NCBI GenBank assembly: GCA_002396385.1
Contig: DGTD01000100.1
Coordinates: 1-17,858, forward strand
Direction of reading: 5' to 3'
DNA from: Bacteroidales bacterium UBA4345
GTDB taxonomy: Bacteria > Bacteroidota > Bacteroidia > Bacteroidales > Paludibacteraceae
Length of the DNA: 17,858 nucleotides
Positions 1 through 7,528 of the stretch are shown in pieces. A program made the position numbers and the translations under genes. The notes below the pieces were generated by a model that searched no databases, was not told where the DNA came from, and was given only the letters and a program-made list of their open reading frames with translations. The stretch's first letter is position 1; the number at the start of each line of letters is the position of its first letter.

Positions 1-620
1 GTTATCCTCCTGTTCCGCAGGATGAGGTATTCAAGGAAATTTTTGAGCAGGCGGAGAACTTCAAGAAATACGAGCAAGCAGATGAAAATGATACGGGAAA
101 AACAGCTCCAGTCATCTCTATGTATCCTCAATTTGAGGAAGAAGAAGGAATGATGATGGCAGCAGAACCATTTGAGTGCTACAAATGGAATCGCTTTGAT
201 CAGAACATTATAGATTTCTTCGGTGGAGATAAAACCATTCTTGTTGGATGTACCAAGAATAAGAAACAGAAAGACTGGATTCTCACGCATAATATATATA
301 ATGTAAGGTTGGGTAAGACTAAGGGATCTATGGAAGAGCATAGAGAGATGTTTGGAAGAACGTCCCTGTTAGTCCTATATGAATTTGGTAAACCTGACAA
401 GCTGTCTGCCTATACTGTTGCAGGACATAAGGAGATGGGAAAGGAAGAACTGAAAGCGATGGACTATCCCAACAAGAATCCTCGCAAAAGTTACATGGCT
501 TTCTCTATAGAACCACTCGACATAGATTTAAGCCTTATGGCTAATCATCGTCTAATTGAGAAGCTGATAGAGATAAATCCTGGCAATGAAAAGGGAACGC
601 CAGTGTTTATTGAACCATAA
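1..620 (+). CDS. 3' part of an unidentified gene, possibly with an EVE/PUA-like C-terminal domain
   Basis: The reading frame is open from base 3 to the TAA at 618-620, so the gene begins before the window and only about 205 C-terminal residues are seen. An ATG at 120 exists, but the frame is open and protein-like upstream of it (acidic, with helical heptad-like patches), so I treat 120 as internal. The visible part has an acidic linker (EEEEG) and then a folded region: an aromatic start (CYKWNRF), KDWILTHN, a strand-like LLVLYEFG, YTVAGHKEM and a closing FIEP. The W-I-L, L-Y, P-x-R order loosely resembles EVE/PUA-like domains, which bind modified bases and often sit at the ends of restriction proteins. 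That is inference only. There is no signal peptide or membrane segment in the visible part. I cannot name the family. Confidence 0.6.
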   Translation, partial: YPPVPQDEVFKEIFEQAENFKKYEQADENDTGKTAPVISMYPQFEEEEGMMMAAEPFECYKWNRFDQNIIDFFGGDKTILVGCTKNKKQKDWILTHNIYNVRLGKTKGSMEEHREMFGRTSLLVLYEFGKPDKLSAYTVAGHKEMGKEELKAMDYPNKNPRKSYMAFSIEPLDIDLSLMANHRLIEKLIEINPGNEKGTPVFIEP

Positions 621-863
621 ATAAGAATGTAGATTAGTTTTGACCTATAGGTCAAAAAATAAGGGAATTGGATCACTATACGGATGTATTGGTACAGGCT
701 TCCACCCTACGTCCCCGGCTTCACCAGAGAATCGGTAAAAACCTATATCCATTTGAAACGAAATACGATACACAATAACGCCAAAAAGAGATAAAGTTAA
801 GCAATAGCAGGAAGGCCACACAAACAGCCGTATCGACTGATGTTGGAAAACAAATCAAAGCAT
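621..863. other. Intergenic stretch with a perfect palindrome, otherwise unexplained
   Basis: This stretch lies between the convergent partial gene and the WG-repeat gene. No reading frame of note and no RNA gene are recognisable. It holds the palindrome at 638-657. Bases 690-740 are locally GC-rich (CCACCCTACGTCCCCGGC) and look like a remnant of something, but I could not assign them. Confidence 0.4.
638..657. repeat. Perfect 20-bp palindrome
   Basis: TTTTGACC, central TATA and GGTCAAAA form an exact palindrome 18 bp after the stop codon of the partial gene. As RNA it would be an 8-bp stem with a 4-nt loop. The bases after it on the plus strand are A-rich, not T-rich, so it is not a standard terminator for the gene to its left. 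A protein-binding site is equally possible. Confidence 0.6.
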
Positions 864-896
864 AAAAAAAGTCCCACCCCCAAAAAAGGGCGGGAC
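864..896 (-). terminator. Intrinsic terminator of the WG/FGE operon
   Basis: Read on the minus strand, GTCCCGCCC (896-888) pairs with GGGTGGGAC (879-871), with one G-U pair, around a T/G loop, and is followed by seven T (870-864). It lies about 22 bp after the stop codon of the WG-repeat gene. On the plus strand the same stem has an A-C mismatch and no T-run, so it serves the minus strand. Confidence 0.88.
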
Positions 897-918
897 CACA
901 AGCTATAACATTTTCAGA

Positions 919-2415
919 TTAGTTCTTGAACTTAACAGGGACGATGTTACCGTTCACCTCAGACCAAGTATCACCATTACGGTCAATAAGGACCTCAATG
1001 CCATTACGGCGGGCACGAGCGTAACCATCGGAACGGTATTCGGTGATATAATCGTAAACGACAGGAGTAAGAGGAGACCCATTCCAATCAATAAGTCCGT
1101 ATTTACCATTTTGTTTAATACGGGCCATACCATACTGGAAGTTCTGAGCCTCGTCGAAAATACATTCAGTAAGCGGGCTACCGTCTTTTTTAATGTATCC
1201 ATACTTCATCACCTTACCATCTTTTCTGCCTACAACAGCACGCATGCCAGAGAACTGGCTGGCAGTGTTGTATTGGAAGCCGATAGGTTGGTTCCCCTTA
1301 TTGTCGATATAGCCATAAAGGCCAGCCTTGTTAGAAACAGGAGCCAAGCCCTCGGTAAACGCGCGAACATCTTTATAGGTATCGTTACCCAGCCTCTTAC
1401 CGGTTTTATCGATGAAGTAAGCCGCGCCATTAGGCTCTTTAACAGCAGCATAGCCATAGCTGAAATCGGAAGCGTTACGGTATTTGAGCGGAATAACCTC
1501 CTTGCCCTGCTCGTTAACGAAACCATAAAGTCCAGCCTTGCCGACACGAGCCAAATCTTCTTCAAAAGAAGCGGCATTGTCGTATTTAGCCTTCACAACG
1601 AATTTACCATTTTTGTCAACAAAGCCATACTTGTTAGATTTGAGAGTACGAGTTGGGTAAGGCCATTTTTCGTTCATTTCCTGTTCAGCCGTCAAACGAG
1701 CCCTACCGAACGGATGATTTTGTATAAACTCTTGATAAGCCGCGCGGGTATTAGCCTGACGGGCAGCATTAAGGTCAGCCTCGACCTTCTTTACAATAGC
1801 ATCGCGGTTTTTGCGGGCTTCCTCACGTTTAGCACGCGCAGCAGCGATCTCTTCCTGCAATTTTTCGGCGGCAGCCTTCTTGTCGGCGGCAGCTTTAGCA
1901 GCAGCAGCCTGAGCCTCGACGGCAGCAGCCTCTTTATTGGCCTCTTGTTGAGAGAAATAAGCCTTAGTAGCGTTGTTAATAGACTTCATTTCCTCAAAAC
2001 CGTTATCGTGGATAGGGTTGGAATTGAAGTACGACTCAGAGGCGTTGCGGGCCGTAGCATAATCGCCCGTCTCGTAAGCTATTTTGGCACGCAGGTAATT
2101 GGTACGGGCAGTAGCGTAACCGAGGTTCTTGTCGCAGAGGTCGAGTTCCTGGAGAGCAGCCTTCGCCTTACCATCGCTATAGTTGTTAAGCGCCTTCATA
2201 TAATAGGTGTAAGCCGACTTTTCCTTAGCAGAAAGCGTATGTTGCGGCATAACGAACTTAGTAGTAGCCTTCACCCTGGCTTTGGGAGCAGCAGCCTTAG
2301 TATTCTTTACAGACTTGGCAGTCTTAGCCGTAGTCTTTTTAGCAGGGGCAGCATTAGCGGAAACGCCAGCCAAGAGCAACCCTGCAGCCATAACGATATA
2401 TATGAACTTTTTCAT
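919..2415 (-). CDS. Exported WG-repeat protein with alanine-rich coiled coil
   Basis: 498 residues. A Sec signal peptide covers residues 1-22 (MKKF, hydrophobic core, then cleavage near ANA/AP), so the protein should be periplasmic or outside. A Lys/Ala-rich linker (about 23-52) leads to a TPR-like helical part (about 61-155, with YMKALNNYSDG and AKIAYETGDYATA), then a long charged Ala-rich coiled coil (about 155-225). From about residue 260 to the end there are seven or so WG repeats, each of the form YGFVDKNGK followed by a Y/F-D turn. WG repeats form beta-propeller-like scaffolds and have no known catalytic role, so the likely job is binding or structure at the envelope. The gene starts 30 bp after the stop of the FGE-fold gene on the same strand and ends in a terminator, so the two form an operon. 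The start is set by the signal peptide. The AAAGAA before it is only a weak ribosome site, as usual in Bacteroidota. Confidence 0.9.
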   Translation of the reverse strand: MKKFIYIVMAAGLLLAGVSANAAPAKKTTAKTAKSVKNTKAAAPKARVKATTKFVMPQHTLSAKEKSAYTYYMKALNNYSDGKAKAALQELDLCDKNLGYATARTNYLRAKIAYETGDYATARNASESYFNSNPIHDNGFEEMKSINNATKAYFSQQEANKEAAAVEAQAAAAKAAADKKAAAEKLQEEIAAARAKREEARKNRDAIVKKVEADLNAARQANTRAAYQEFIQNHPFGRARLTAEQEMNEKWPYPTRTLKSNKYGFVDKNGKFVVKAKYDNAASFEEDLARVGKAGLYGFVNEQGKEVIPLKYRNASDFSYGYAAVKEPNGAAYFIDKTGKRLGNDTYKDVRAFTEGLAPVSNKAGLYGYIDNKGNQPIGFQYNTASQFSGMRAVVGRKDGKVMKYGYIKKDGSPLTECIFDEAQNFQYGMARIKQNGKYGLIDWNGSPLTPVVYDYITEYRSDGYARARRNGIEVLIDRNGDTWSEVNGNIVPVKFKN

Positions 2416-2445
2416 TTCTTTATTGTCATACAGTTGAATTGAACA

Positions 2446-4026
2446 TTACTCATCTTGAGCGATACGGAAACCAACAGTATTGCTCTTGTAGTTTACATCG
2501 AGCAACTGTCTGGAAGAATTAGTGCTGTGAGCAGCATCGTCGGCATAAGAGCCACCCTTAGTAATACGGGTCTTCTTATCGTAGACGTCAGCCACCCATT
2601 CGGCAACATTTCCAGTCATATCGTAAATACCAAGTTCGTTAGCGTCTAATTTAGCGACATCGTGTTTAGCGTCTTCCGCATTGTAAACCGACCAAGCCAC
2701 ATCGACAATGTTATTACTTCCGGCGAAATCGGACTTAGAAGCCTTCTTACCACCGTTAGCGGCATATTCCCATTCATTAGCCTTCACCAAACGGAAGTTC
2801 TGTTCGGTCTGTTCGTTGAGTTTCTTAACGAAAGTAAGCGCCTGTTCCCAAGTAATGTTCGAGACAGGCTGGTTACGGGTTTCCATATTGAAAGCCATGC
2901 CAGCCTCAGCCCCCATAACACGTCGCCACTCGGCGTTGGTGATTTCCTTCTTAGAGATATAGAAGTTTTTAATCTGGCTGTTACCCTCAACAAGCACCAT
3001 ATCGATTTCGCCAAAGTTACGCGATTCCTTCGACTTGTTGTATTCCTCGATTTTAGCCAAGCGGTGTTTGCAATAATAAACAGACGGGTCTAAATCGAGC
3101 ACCTTCTGGTAGTTGATAGCAGCGGTGTTGTAGTCGCCCTTCTTATAAGCGGCTTCAGCAGCATCGTAGGCATCGTTAACCAAAGAGTAAGGAGCAACCG
3201 TTGTTTTCCAGAAATAATCGAACTGAGGGATGATGATAGGAGTAGCCGGATTGTCGATAAAGTAAGATTTAACAGCAGCGGCCGTATCCTCATTAGCCAT
3301 AGCGTCGGAGATATTGTCAATCATCTTGACAGTATTATTAATGAATACATATTCATCGATATCCCAATCAAGACTTACCGTAGGATTAACAATTTCCACA
3401 CGGTCTGCACTGCTGAAAAGTCTTGACAGGGCTCGTCTCCCCTCACGGGTAGAAGGGTCAGCCTTACCAGCAGCTATATTGAGGTCACCGAGCCATTTGG
3501 CCACATTGGCATCGTTGACAACGACACCCGCCTTTGCAGCATCTTGTTTACCGATAACCACATTTTTGAACATATCGTTCCAATTCGACATATTCAACAC
3601 AACAGGACCGTAGTCAGCACCAGCTTTCTCAAGGTTGTTAACAACCATAGAAGATTGGGCAGACCCAACCACACAATTCAACTGGTTAGAATAAAACAAA
3701 ACGGTAAAATTAAAAGTCGCCTTAGTAGGAGCCACATCGTTGTAACGACGTGTAGGATGTTTGTAAGAAGCAATGTCGGCAGGATTTACGGCAACGCCGC
3801 CAACATTATAACCATTCTTCTGCTTAGTCCATGTAACTTTAGCAGTGTAACTAGGAATACCCACAACCCTTTTAATGGTGTAATCGACATAGCAGGAATC
3901 CATCAGATAGGTGTTCTTGCCAGTATACTTGGCCTTACAGCCGAAGGTTCCGGAGTACTGGTTAGCCGCATACGCAGAAGCAGAAGCTAAAAGAGCAGCG
4001 GCAATAGAAATTTGAAACCGTTTCAT
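2446..4026 (-). CDS. Exported TPR plus FGE/SUMF1-fold protein lacking active-site cysteines
   Basis: 526 residues. A signal peptide covers residues 1-20 (MKRFQIS through ASAYA). Residues 21 to about 275 form a domain I do not recognise, with three cysteines (30, 45, 118). One or two TPR units follow (about 281-330, AYKKGDYNTAAINYQKVL). Residues 337-526 are a formylglycine-generating-enzyme (FGE-sulfatase) fold with its usual landmarks: MVLVEG at 343, FYISKKEITNAEW, FRLVKANEWEYAA at 411, GIYDMTGNVAEW at 466, KGGSY at 490 and GFRIA at 519. True FGE enzymes carry two cysteines after the RGGS motif. Here that stretch reads AAHSTNSSR and the whole domain has no cysteine, so sulfatase activation is unlikely. 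A structural or ligand-binding role is the inference; the T9SS protein GldK is another FGE-fold protein with a structural role. First gene of an operon with the WG-repeat gene. Confidence 0.88.
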   Translation of the reverse strand: MKRFQISIAAALLASASAYAANQYSGTFGCKAKYTGKNTYLMDSCYVDYTIKRVVGIPSYTAKVTWTKQKNGYNVGGVAVNPADIASYKHPTRRYNDVAPTKATFNFTVLFYSNQLNCVVGSAQSSMVVNNLEKAGADYGPVVLNMSNWNDMFKNVVIGKQDAAKAGVVVNDANVAKWLGDLNIAAGKADPSTREGRRALSRLFSSADRVEIVNPTVSLDWDIDEYVFINNTVKMIDNISDAMANEDTAAAVKSYFIDNPATPIIIPQFDYFWKTTVAPYSLVNDAYDAAEAAYKKGDYNTAAINYQKVLDLDPSVYYCKHRLAKIEEYNKSKESRNFGEIDMVLVEGNSQIKNFYISKKEITNAEWRRVMGAEAGMAFNMETRNQPVSNITWEQALTFVKKLNEQTEQNFRLVKANEWEYAANGGKKASKSDFAGSNNIVDVAWSVYNAEDAKHDVAKLDANELGIYDMTGNVAEWVADVYDKKTRITKGGSYADDAAHSTNSSRQLLDVNYKSNTVGFRIAQDE

Positions 4027-4465
4027 TTAAAATGTTATATTTTTATTTTGTTTATTTCCTAAAATATTAGATCAGGTAGGCGGCTCAAGCCCCAAATTCA
4101 AAAGTCCATATTCCTTTGAATATCGCAAATATACAAAAATGTGTGGAGTTTTTATTCTGAAAAACTAATAATTGTTGAAAAAAAATCGGCAAACATATTT
4201 GATTTTTAACAACTATAGGCTAATAACGGAAGGAGAGCACTTTACACGACAAGAAAGCGAAAGGGAAGGGTCTCCCAACAAAGGAAAGCAAAGGTTGCGA
4301 CAATATTGCGACACATTATGAGGAGGGAACGGCTTTAACAGAACGTCCTGCCGCCCATAACCCCCTACAACAGTTAGATGAAGAAACGGAAAAAGTTACT
4401 ATATTTACATTATTGGGGCGAAAAACAGTCCCCAACAGAAGGATACCGCCTAAAAAAAGAAAAAA
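4027..4465. other. Divergent intergenic region, 439 bp
   Basis: This region separates the minus-strand FGE/WG operon from the plus-strand DUF389 gene and should hold both promoters. The first 180 bp are very AT-rich and hold the minus-strand -7 box. At 4295-4313 the octamer TTGCGACA occurs twice, 11 bp apart (one helical turn). For the plus strand only a near-match -7 box is seen (TATATTTA, 4400-4407). No gene is seen; the frame opening at 4378 merely runs into the DUF389 gene in another frame. Confidence 0.55.
4126..4133 (-). promoter_or_regulatory. Likely -7 box for the FGE/WG operon
   Basis: On the minus strand this reads TATATTTG, an exact match to the Bacteroidota -7 consensus TAnnTTTG, followed by CG. 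It would give a leader of about 95-100 nt before the start at 4026. The -33 element is poor (no TTG at the expected distance). Confidence 0.5.
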
Positions 4466-5665
4466 ATGATAAGAAAAAAGATACGTGCACTGTTATCGCT
4501 CGAACACGACAAAATAGAAGACACCGAAGCCATAGAGAGCATCGTAAGCGGCATTACATTCAGAGGAGCCAACCTATGGATTTTAGTTTGTGCCGTACTG
4601 ATAGCGAGTTTGGGATTGAATATGAACTCGACAGCCGTCATCATCGGAGCCATGCTCATATCGCCCCTGATGGGTCCGATAATGGGCATGGGTTTAGGCA
4701 TGGGCATTAACGACGGCGACCTGATAGTCAAATGTCTGAAGAATCTGGCAGTGGCCACCGTCTTTTCCGTAGCGGCATCGTGCATATATTTTGTGCTATC
4801 GCCCATCAGCGACGTCCGTTCGGAGCTACTGGCCAGAACCCAGCCCACCATCTACGACGTACTAATAGCCTTTTTCGGCGGATTTGCCGGCATAATAACC
4901 ACCTGCAGCAAATCGAAAGGGAACATACTACCGGGCGTAGCCATAGCGACAGCGCTGATGCCACCGCTCTGCACCGTAGGGTATGGTCTGGCCACGCGCC
5001 AATGGCTGTTTGTGTACGGAGCCTTCTACCTGTTTCTGATCAATGCCGTCTACATAGGCTTTGCCACCTGGCTTGGCGTACGCATACTGAGCATACCGAA
5101 ACGGCAGGTTGACGAGAAGCACCGTTTACTGCTAAGGTGGAGTTGGCTGATAGTGCTACTCATTTTCATACCAAGCATTTTCACCACTTACCGAATTGTC
5201 AGGAACGAGATACAGGGTAACCGGGTAACCCAATTCATAAACGAAGAATTCGGCACAAACAAAGACCTACATGTGGTAAGCCACCGCTATATAGAAGGCG
5301 ACAGTATAAACACTGTGGAAGTGACAGTTGTGGGCAAGCCCCTGACCACAGAAGAAATTACCCTGATAGAGGCACATATGGGCACCTACCATTTGCAGGA
5401 GCACGAGTTGAAGGTCGTGCAGTCGTCACCGCTCGAGTCGGAGAAAGACAAACTCACACGCGAAAAAGATCTGATTAAGACCTGGTTTAACGACATACAG
5501 TTACGCTCGCTGAGCATACAGTCGCAGAACGACAGCCTACGCCATGAAATCAGACGGTTGGAGCGAAAGATTGAGCGTCTGACCGAAGAGAACAAGAGAC
5601 TGGAGGCAGAGCGGCAGGCGGCAACCGCCACCCAGAAGAAGCGCAAGACAGAGAAGACAAAATAG
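4466..5665 (+). CDS. DUF389 family integral membrane protein with C-terminal coiled coil
   Basis: 399 residues. After a short cytosolic-looking N-terminus there are about seven membrane segments (roughly residues 34-51, 55-80, 92-112, 131-147, 154-176, 179-207, 224-245). Two motifs typical of DUF389 proteins are clear: GAMLISPLMGPIMG at 61-74 in segment 2 and GVAIATALMPPLC at 157-169 in segment 5. A soluble alpha/beta part (about 246-330) follows, then a charged coiled coil (about 335-390, LRHEIRRLERKIERL) ending in a Lys-rich tail. The family is found widely in bacteria; its function is not established, so I give none. The start is fixed: an in-frame TAA lies five codons upstream (4451-4453), and the leader is A-rich without a Shine-Dalgarno site. 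The gene stands alone, divergent from the FGE/WG operon and convergent with the arginine decarboxylase. Confidence 0.9.
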   Translation: MIRKKIRALLSLEHDKIEDTEAIESIVSGITFRGANLWILVCAVLIASLGLNMNSTAVIIGAMLISPLMGPIMGMGLGMGINDGDLIVKCLKNLAVATVFSVAASCIYFVLSPISDVRSELLARTQPTIYDVLIAFFGGFAGIITTCSKSKGNILPGVAIATALMPPLCTVGYGLATRQWLFVYGAFYLFLINAVYIGFATWLGVRILSIPKRQVDEKHRLLLRWSWLIVLLIFIPSIFTTYRIVRNEIQGNRVTQFINEEFGTNKDLHVVSHRYIEGDSINTVEVTVVGKPLTTEEITLIEAHMGTYHLQEHELKVVQSSPLESEKDKLTREKDLIKTWFNDIQLRSLSIQSQNDSLRHEIRRLERKIERLTEENKRLEAERQAATATQKKRKTEKTK

Positions 5666-5794
5666 AGGCTACGACGTCACGAACACCTTTCGTTTAAGCG
5701 ATTCCACCATGAGACAAGGTTTTGCGAATCCGTGCGACGGAAGACGCCAACATTAGTCCAAAAGGAATTTCTTTCGAAGGAAATGACCGAACAA

Positions 5795-5822
5795 AAAGGG
5801 CGACCGTGACCGGCCGCCCTTT
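5795..5822 (-). terminator. Terminator of the arginine decarboxylase gene, possibly bidirectional
   Basis: AAAGGGCG (5795-5802) pairs with CGCCCTTT (5815-5822), with inner CCG/CGG pairs around a short loop. On the minus strand an extra G-U pair completes the stem, and TT then GTT follow the CTTT, 24 bp beyond the speA stop. On the plus strand the same stem, less perfect, could end DUF389 transcription. Confidence 0.75.
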
Positions 5823-5846
5823 ACCATATATTCACGAACAGGACAA

Positions 5847-7238
5847 TCAGTAACCGAGGATTTTCATCATCGACTTATAGCTCTGTTCTTTAGCAAACAG
5901 TTTGGTAAAATACTCACCATTCTCGTCACGGTCAATAATAACAAGCTTTGGAGCAGGAATCAGGCAGTGTTGAATACCGCCAAAACCGCTCAGCGACTCC
6001 TGGTAGGCGCCCATGTGGAAGAAGCCGACATACTGGTCTTGGTCTTGCTGGTAACGTGGCATAAAGATGGCGTTAGAGTGAGCCTCGGCGTTGTAAAAAT
6101 CCATGCTGTCGCAAGTCAATCCGCCAAGATGCACGCGTTCGTATGGTTTGTCCCAGTTATTGATAGCCAGGAACGGGAAGCGCTGGTCGATGGCCCAAGT
6201 GTCGGGCAAAGTGGTAATGAACGAACTGTCGATCATGTTCCACAACTCACGGTCGTTCTGTTTCTTCTGGTTAACGATAGAGTAAAGAATAGCACCACTC
6301 TCGCCCACCGTGTAAGAACCGAACTCGGTAAAGATGTTAGGTTCAGGCACCCCGTTGGCATTACAGGTGTTCTTAATCTGCGACACAATTTCCTCGACCA
6401 TATACTCGTAGTCGTAGTTGAAATCGAGATGGGCCTGGATAGGCAGACCGCCACCGATGTTGAGGGAGTCGAGAGTAGGACAAATTTTACGGAGTTCGCA
6501 ATACTTCTCCACACAGCGGTTCAATTCGTTCCAATAGTAGGCGGTATCGCGTATACCAGTATTGATAAAGAAGTGGAGCATTTTCAGTTCCACCTGCTTG
6601 TTGTTGGCAATCTTCTCCTTATAATAAGGCACAATATCCTTATAGCAGATACCCAGGCGAGAAGTATAGAAATCGAATTTCGGCTCTTCCTCGGTAGCCA
6701 CACGTATACCCACCTTGATTTTTTTATCAAGTCCGTTAAGGATCTGGTCAAGTTCAAAAACATTGTCAAGACTCGGAATAACGTTGGTAAAGCCCTCGTT
6801 GACCAGGCGCTGAATGCCCTCGACATATTGAGGTCGTTTGAATCCGTTACAGATTATATACTTGTCTTTAACCAACAGGCCATTTTCGTGCAAGGCATCG
6901 ATAAGGTTTATATCGAAAGCCGACGACGTTTCGAGGTTGACATCGTGTTTCAGGACCTCTTCCATAACGAATGAGAAATGCGAGCTTTTGGTACAGTAGC
7001 AGTAGTTGTAATCGCCGTTGTACTCAACCTTAGCCATAGCCACATTAAACATACGTCTTGCTTTCTTAATGTTTTGCGCAATCTTAGGAAGATAGGCAAT
7101 ACGCAAAGGCGTTCCGTATTGTTTGATAAGGTCCATAAGGGGGACATCGTACCAATACAATTCGTTATTTTCCACCTTAAATTCCTCGGAAGGAAATTCA
7201 AAAGACTGTTCAATGAGATCGATGTACTTATTCTTCAT
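5847..7238 (-). CDS. speA: Arginine decarboxylase, short PLP-dependent (alanine-racemase fold) form
   Basis: 463 residues. It converts L-arginine to agmatine and CO2 in the cytosol, the first step of polyamine synthesis by the agmatine route. It is a fold-type III PLP enzyme: NYCYCTKSSHF around residue 78-88 holds the PLP lysine (K84), LNIGGGLPI is the glycine-rich phosphate loop, TEFGSYTVGESGA and the GGLTCDSMD motif supply C-terminal active-site residues. The length and motifs match the roughly 463-residue decarboxylases of flavobacteria rather than the longer (about 630-residue) E. coli SpeA type; the start and end (MKNKYIDLI, KILGY) also agree with my memory of that family. The agmatine deiminase gene, the next enzyme, lies on the far side of serS. 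Substrate is inferred from family resemblance; diaminopimelate or ornithine decarboxylases share the fold but are shorter. Confidence 0.88.
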   Translation of the reverse strand: MKNKYIDLIEQSFEFPSEEFKVENNELYWYDVPLMDLIKQYGTPLRIAYLPKIAQNIKKARRMFNVAMAKVEYNGDYNYCYCTKSSHFSFVMEEVLKHDVNLETSSAFDINLIDALHENGLLVKDKYIICNGFKRPQYVEGIQRLVNEGFTNVIPSLDNVFELDQILNGLDKKIKVGIRVATEEEPKFDFYTSRLGICYKDIVPYYKEKIANNKQVELKMLHFFINTGIRDTAYYWNELNRCVEKYCELRKICPTLDSLNIGGGLPIQAHLDFNYDYEYMVEEIVSQIKNTCNANGVPEPNIFTEFGSYTVGESGAILYSIVNQKKQNDRELWNMIDSSFITTLPDTWAIDQRFPFLAINNWDKPYERVHLGGLTCDSMDFYNAEAHSNAIFMPRYQQDQDQYVGFFHMGAYQESLSGFGGIQHCLIPAPKLVIIDRDENGEYFTKLFAKEQSYKSMMKILGY

Positions 7239-7320
7239 TTCAAATCATTTTTAACAGGTAACTAACTTACATCAGGCAAAAACCGTGCAATGTAAGTGAC
7301 TCGGATTGAAAAAAACACTG

Positions 7321-7328
7321 CAAAAATA
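7321..7328 (-). promoter_or_regulatory. Possible -7 box for speA
   Basis: The minus strand reads TATTTTTG, which fits TAnnTTTG, about 83 bp before the speA start. An identical octamer lies at 7362-7369. Neither has a good -33 element, so the choice between them is uncertain. Confidence 0.3.
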
Positions 7329-7481
7329 GAAAATTAATCATCACGAAGAGAAGAAAGTCAACAAAAATAAAAAGCCGCGTCAAAGAAAGCGACACCACGT
7401 CAAAAAAAGAGGCAAAGGCGAAAAAGCACAAGCACAGCGCATATTTTAAAAAGAAGTGTAACAAAAAGGTCAAATTATCGT

Positions 7482-7489
7482 TATCTTTG
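7482..7489 (+). promoter_or_regulatory. -7 box for serS
   Basis: TATCTTTG followed by CA matches the Bacteroidota -7 consensus and lies 39 bp before the serS start. No TTG is seen at the -33 position. Confidence 0.55.
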
Positions 7490-7528
7490 CAGTAATGTAA
7501 AAATAGAGAAACATCAAACAGAAAACAT

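Noticed and set aside
1111..2442. Long plus-strand frame of 443 codons
   Set aside because: It is antisense to the WG-repeat gene. Its translation has no domain and low-complexity Ser/Leu/Ile bias, as expected of a shadow.
4295..4313. Direct repeat TTGCGACA twice, 11 bp apart, as an operator
   Set aside because: Only two copies exist and no promoter is close enough to connect; kept as a note in the intergenic entry.
4378..4710. Plus-strand frame of 110 codons
   Set aside because: It overlaps the DUF389 gene in another frame, and its second half is Arg/His-rich shadow sequence.
5771..5788. Palindrome-like ATTTCTTTCGAAGGAAAT as a terminator of the DUF389 gene
   Set aside because: AT-rich, almost no loop, and no T-run follows on the plus strand.
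5967..6974. Plus-strand frame of 335 codons
   Set aside because: It is antisense to the arginine decarboxylase gene, whose motifs are unmistakable.
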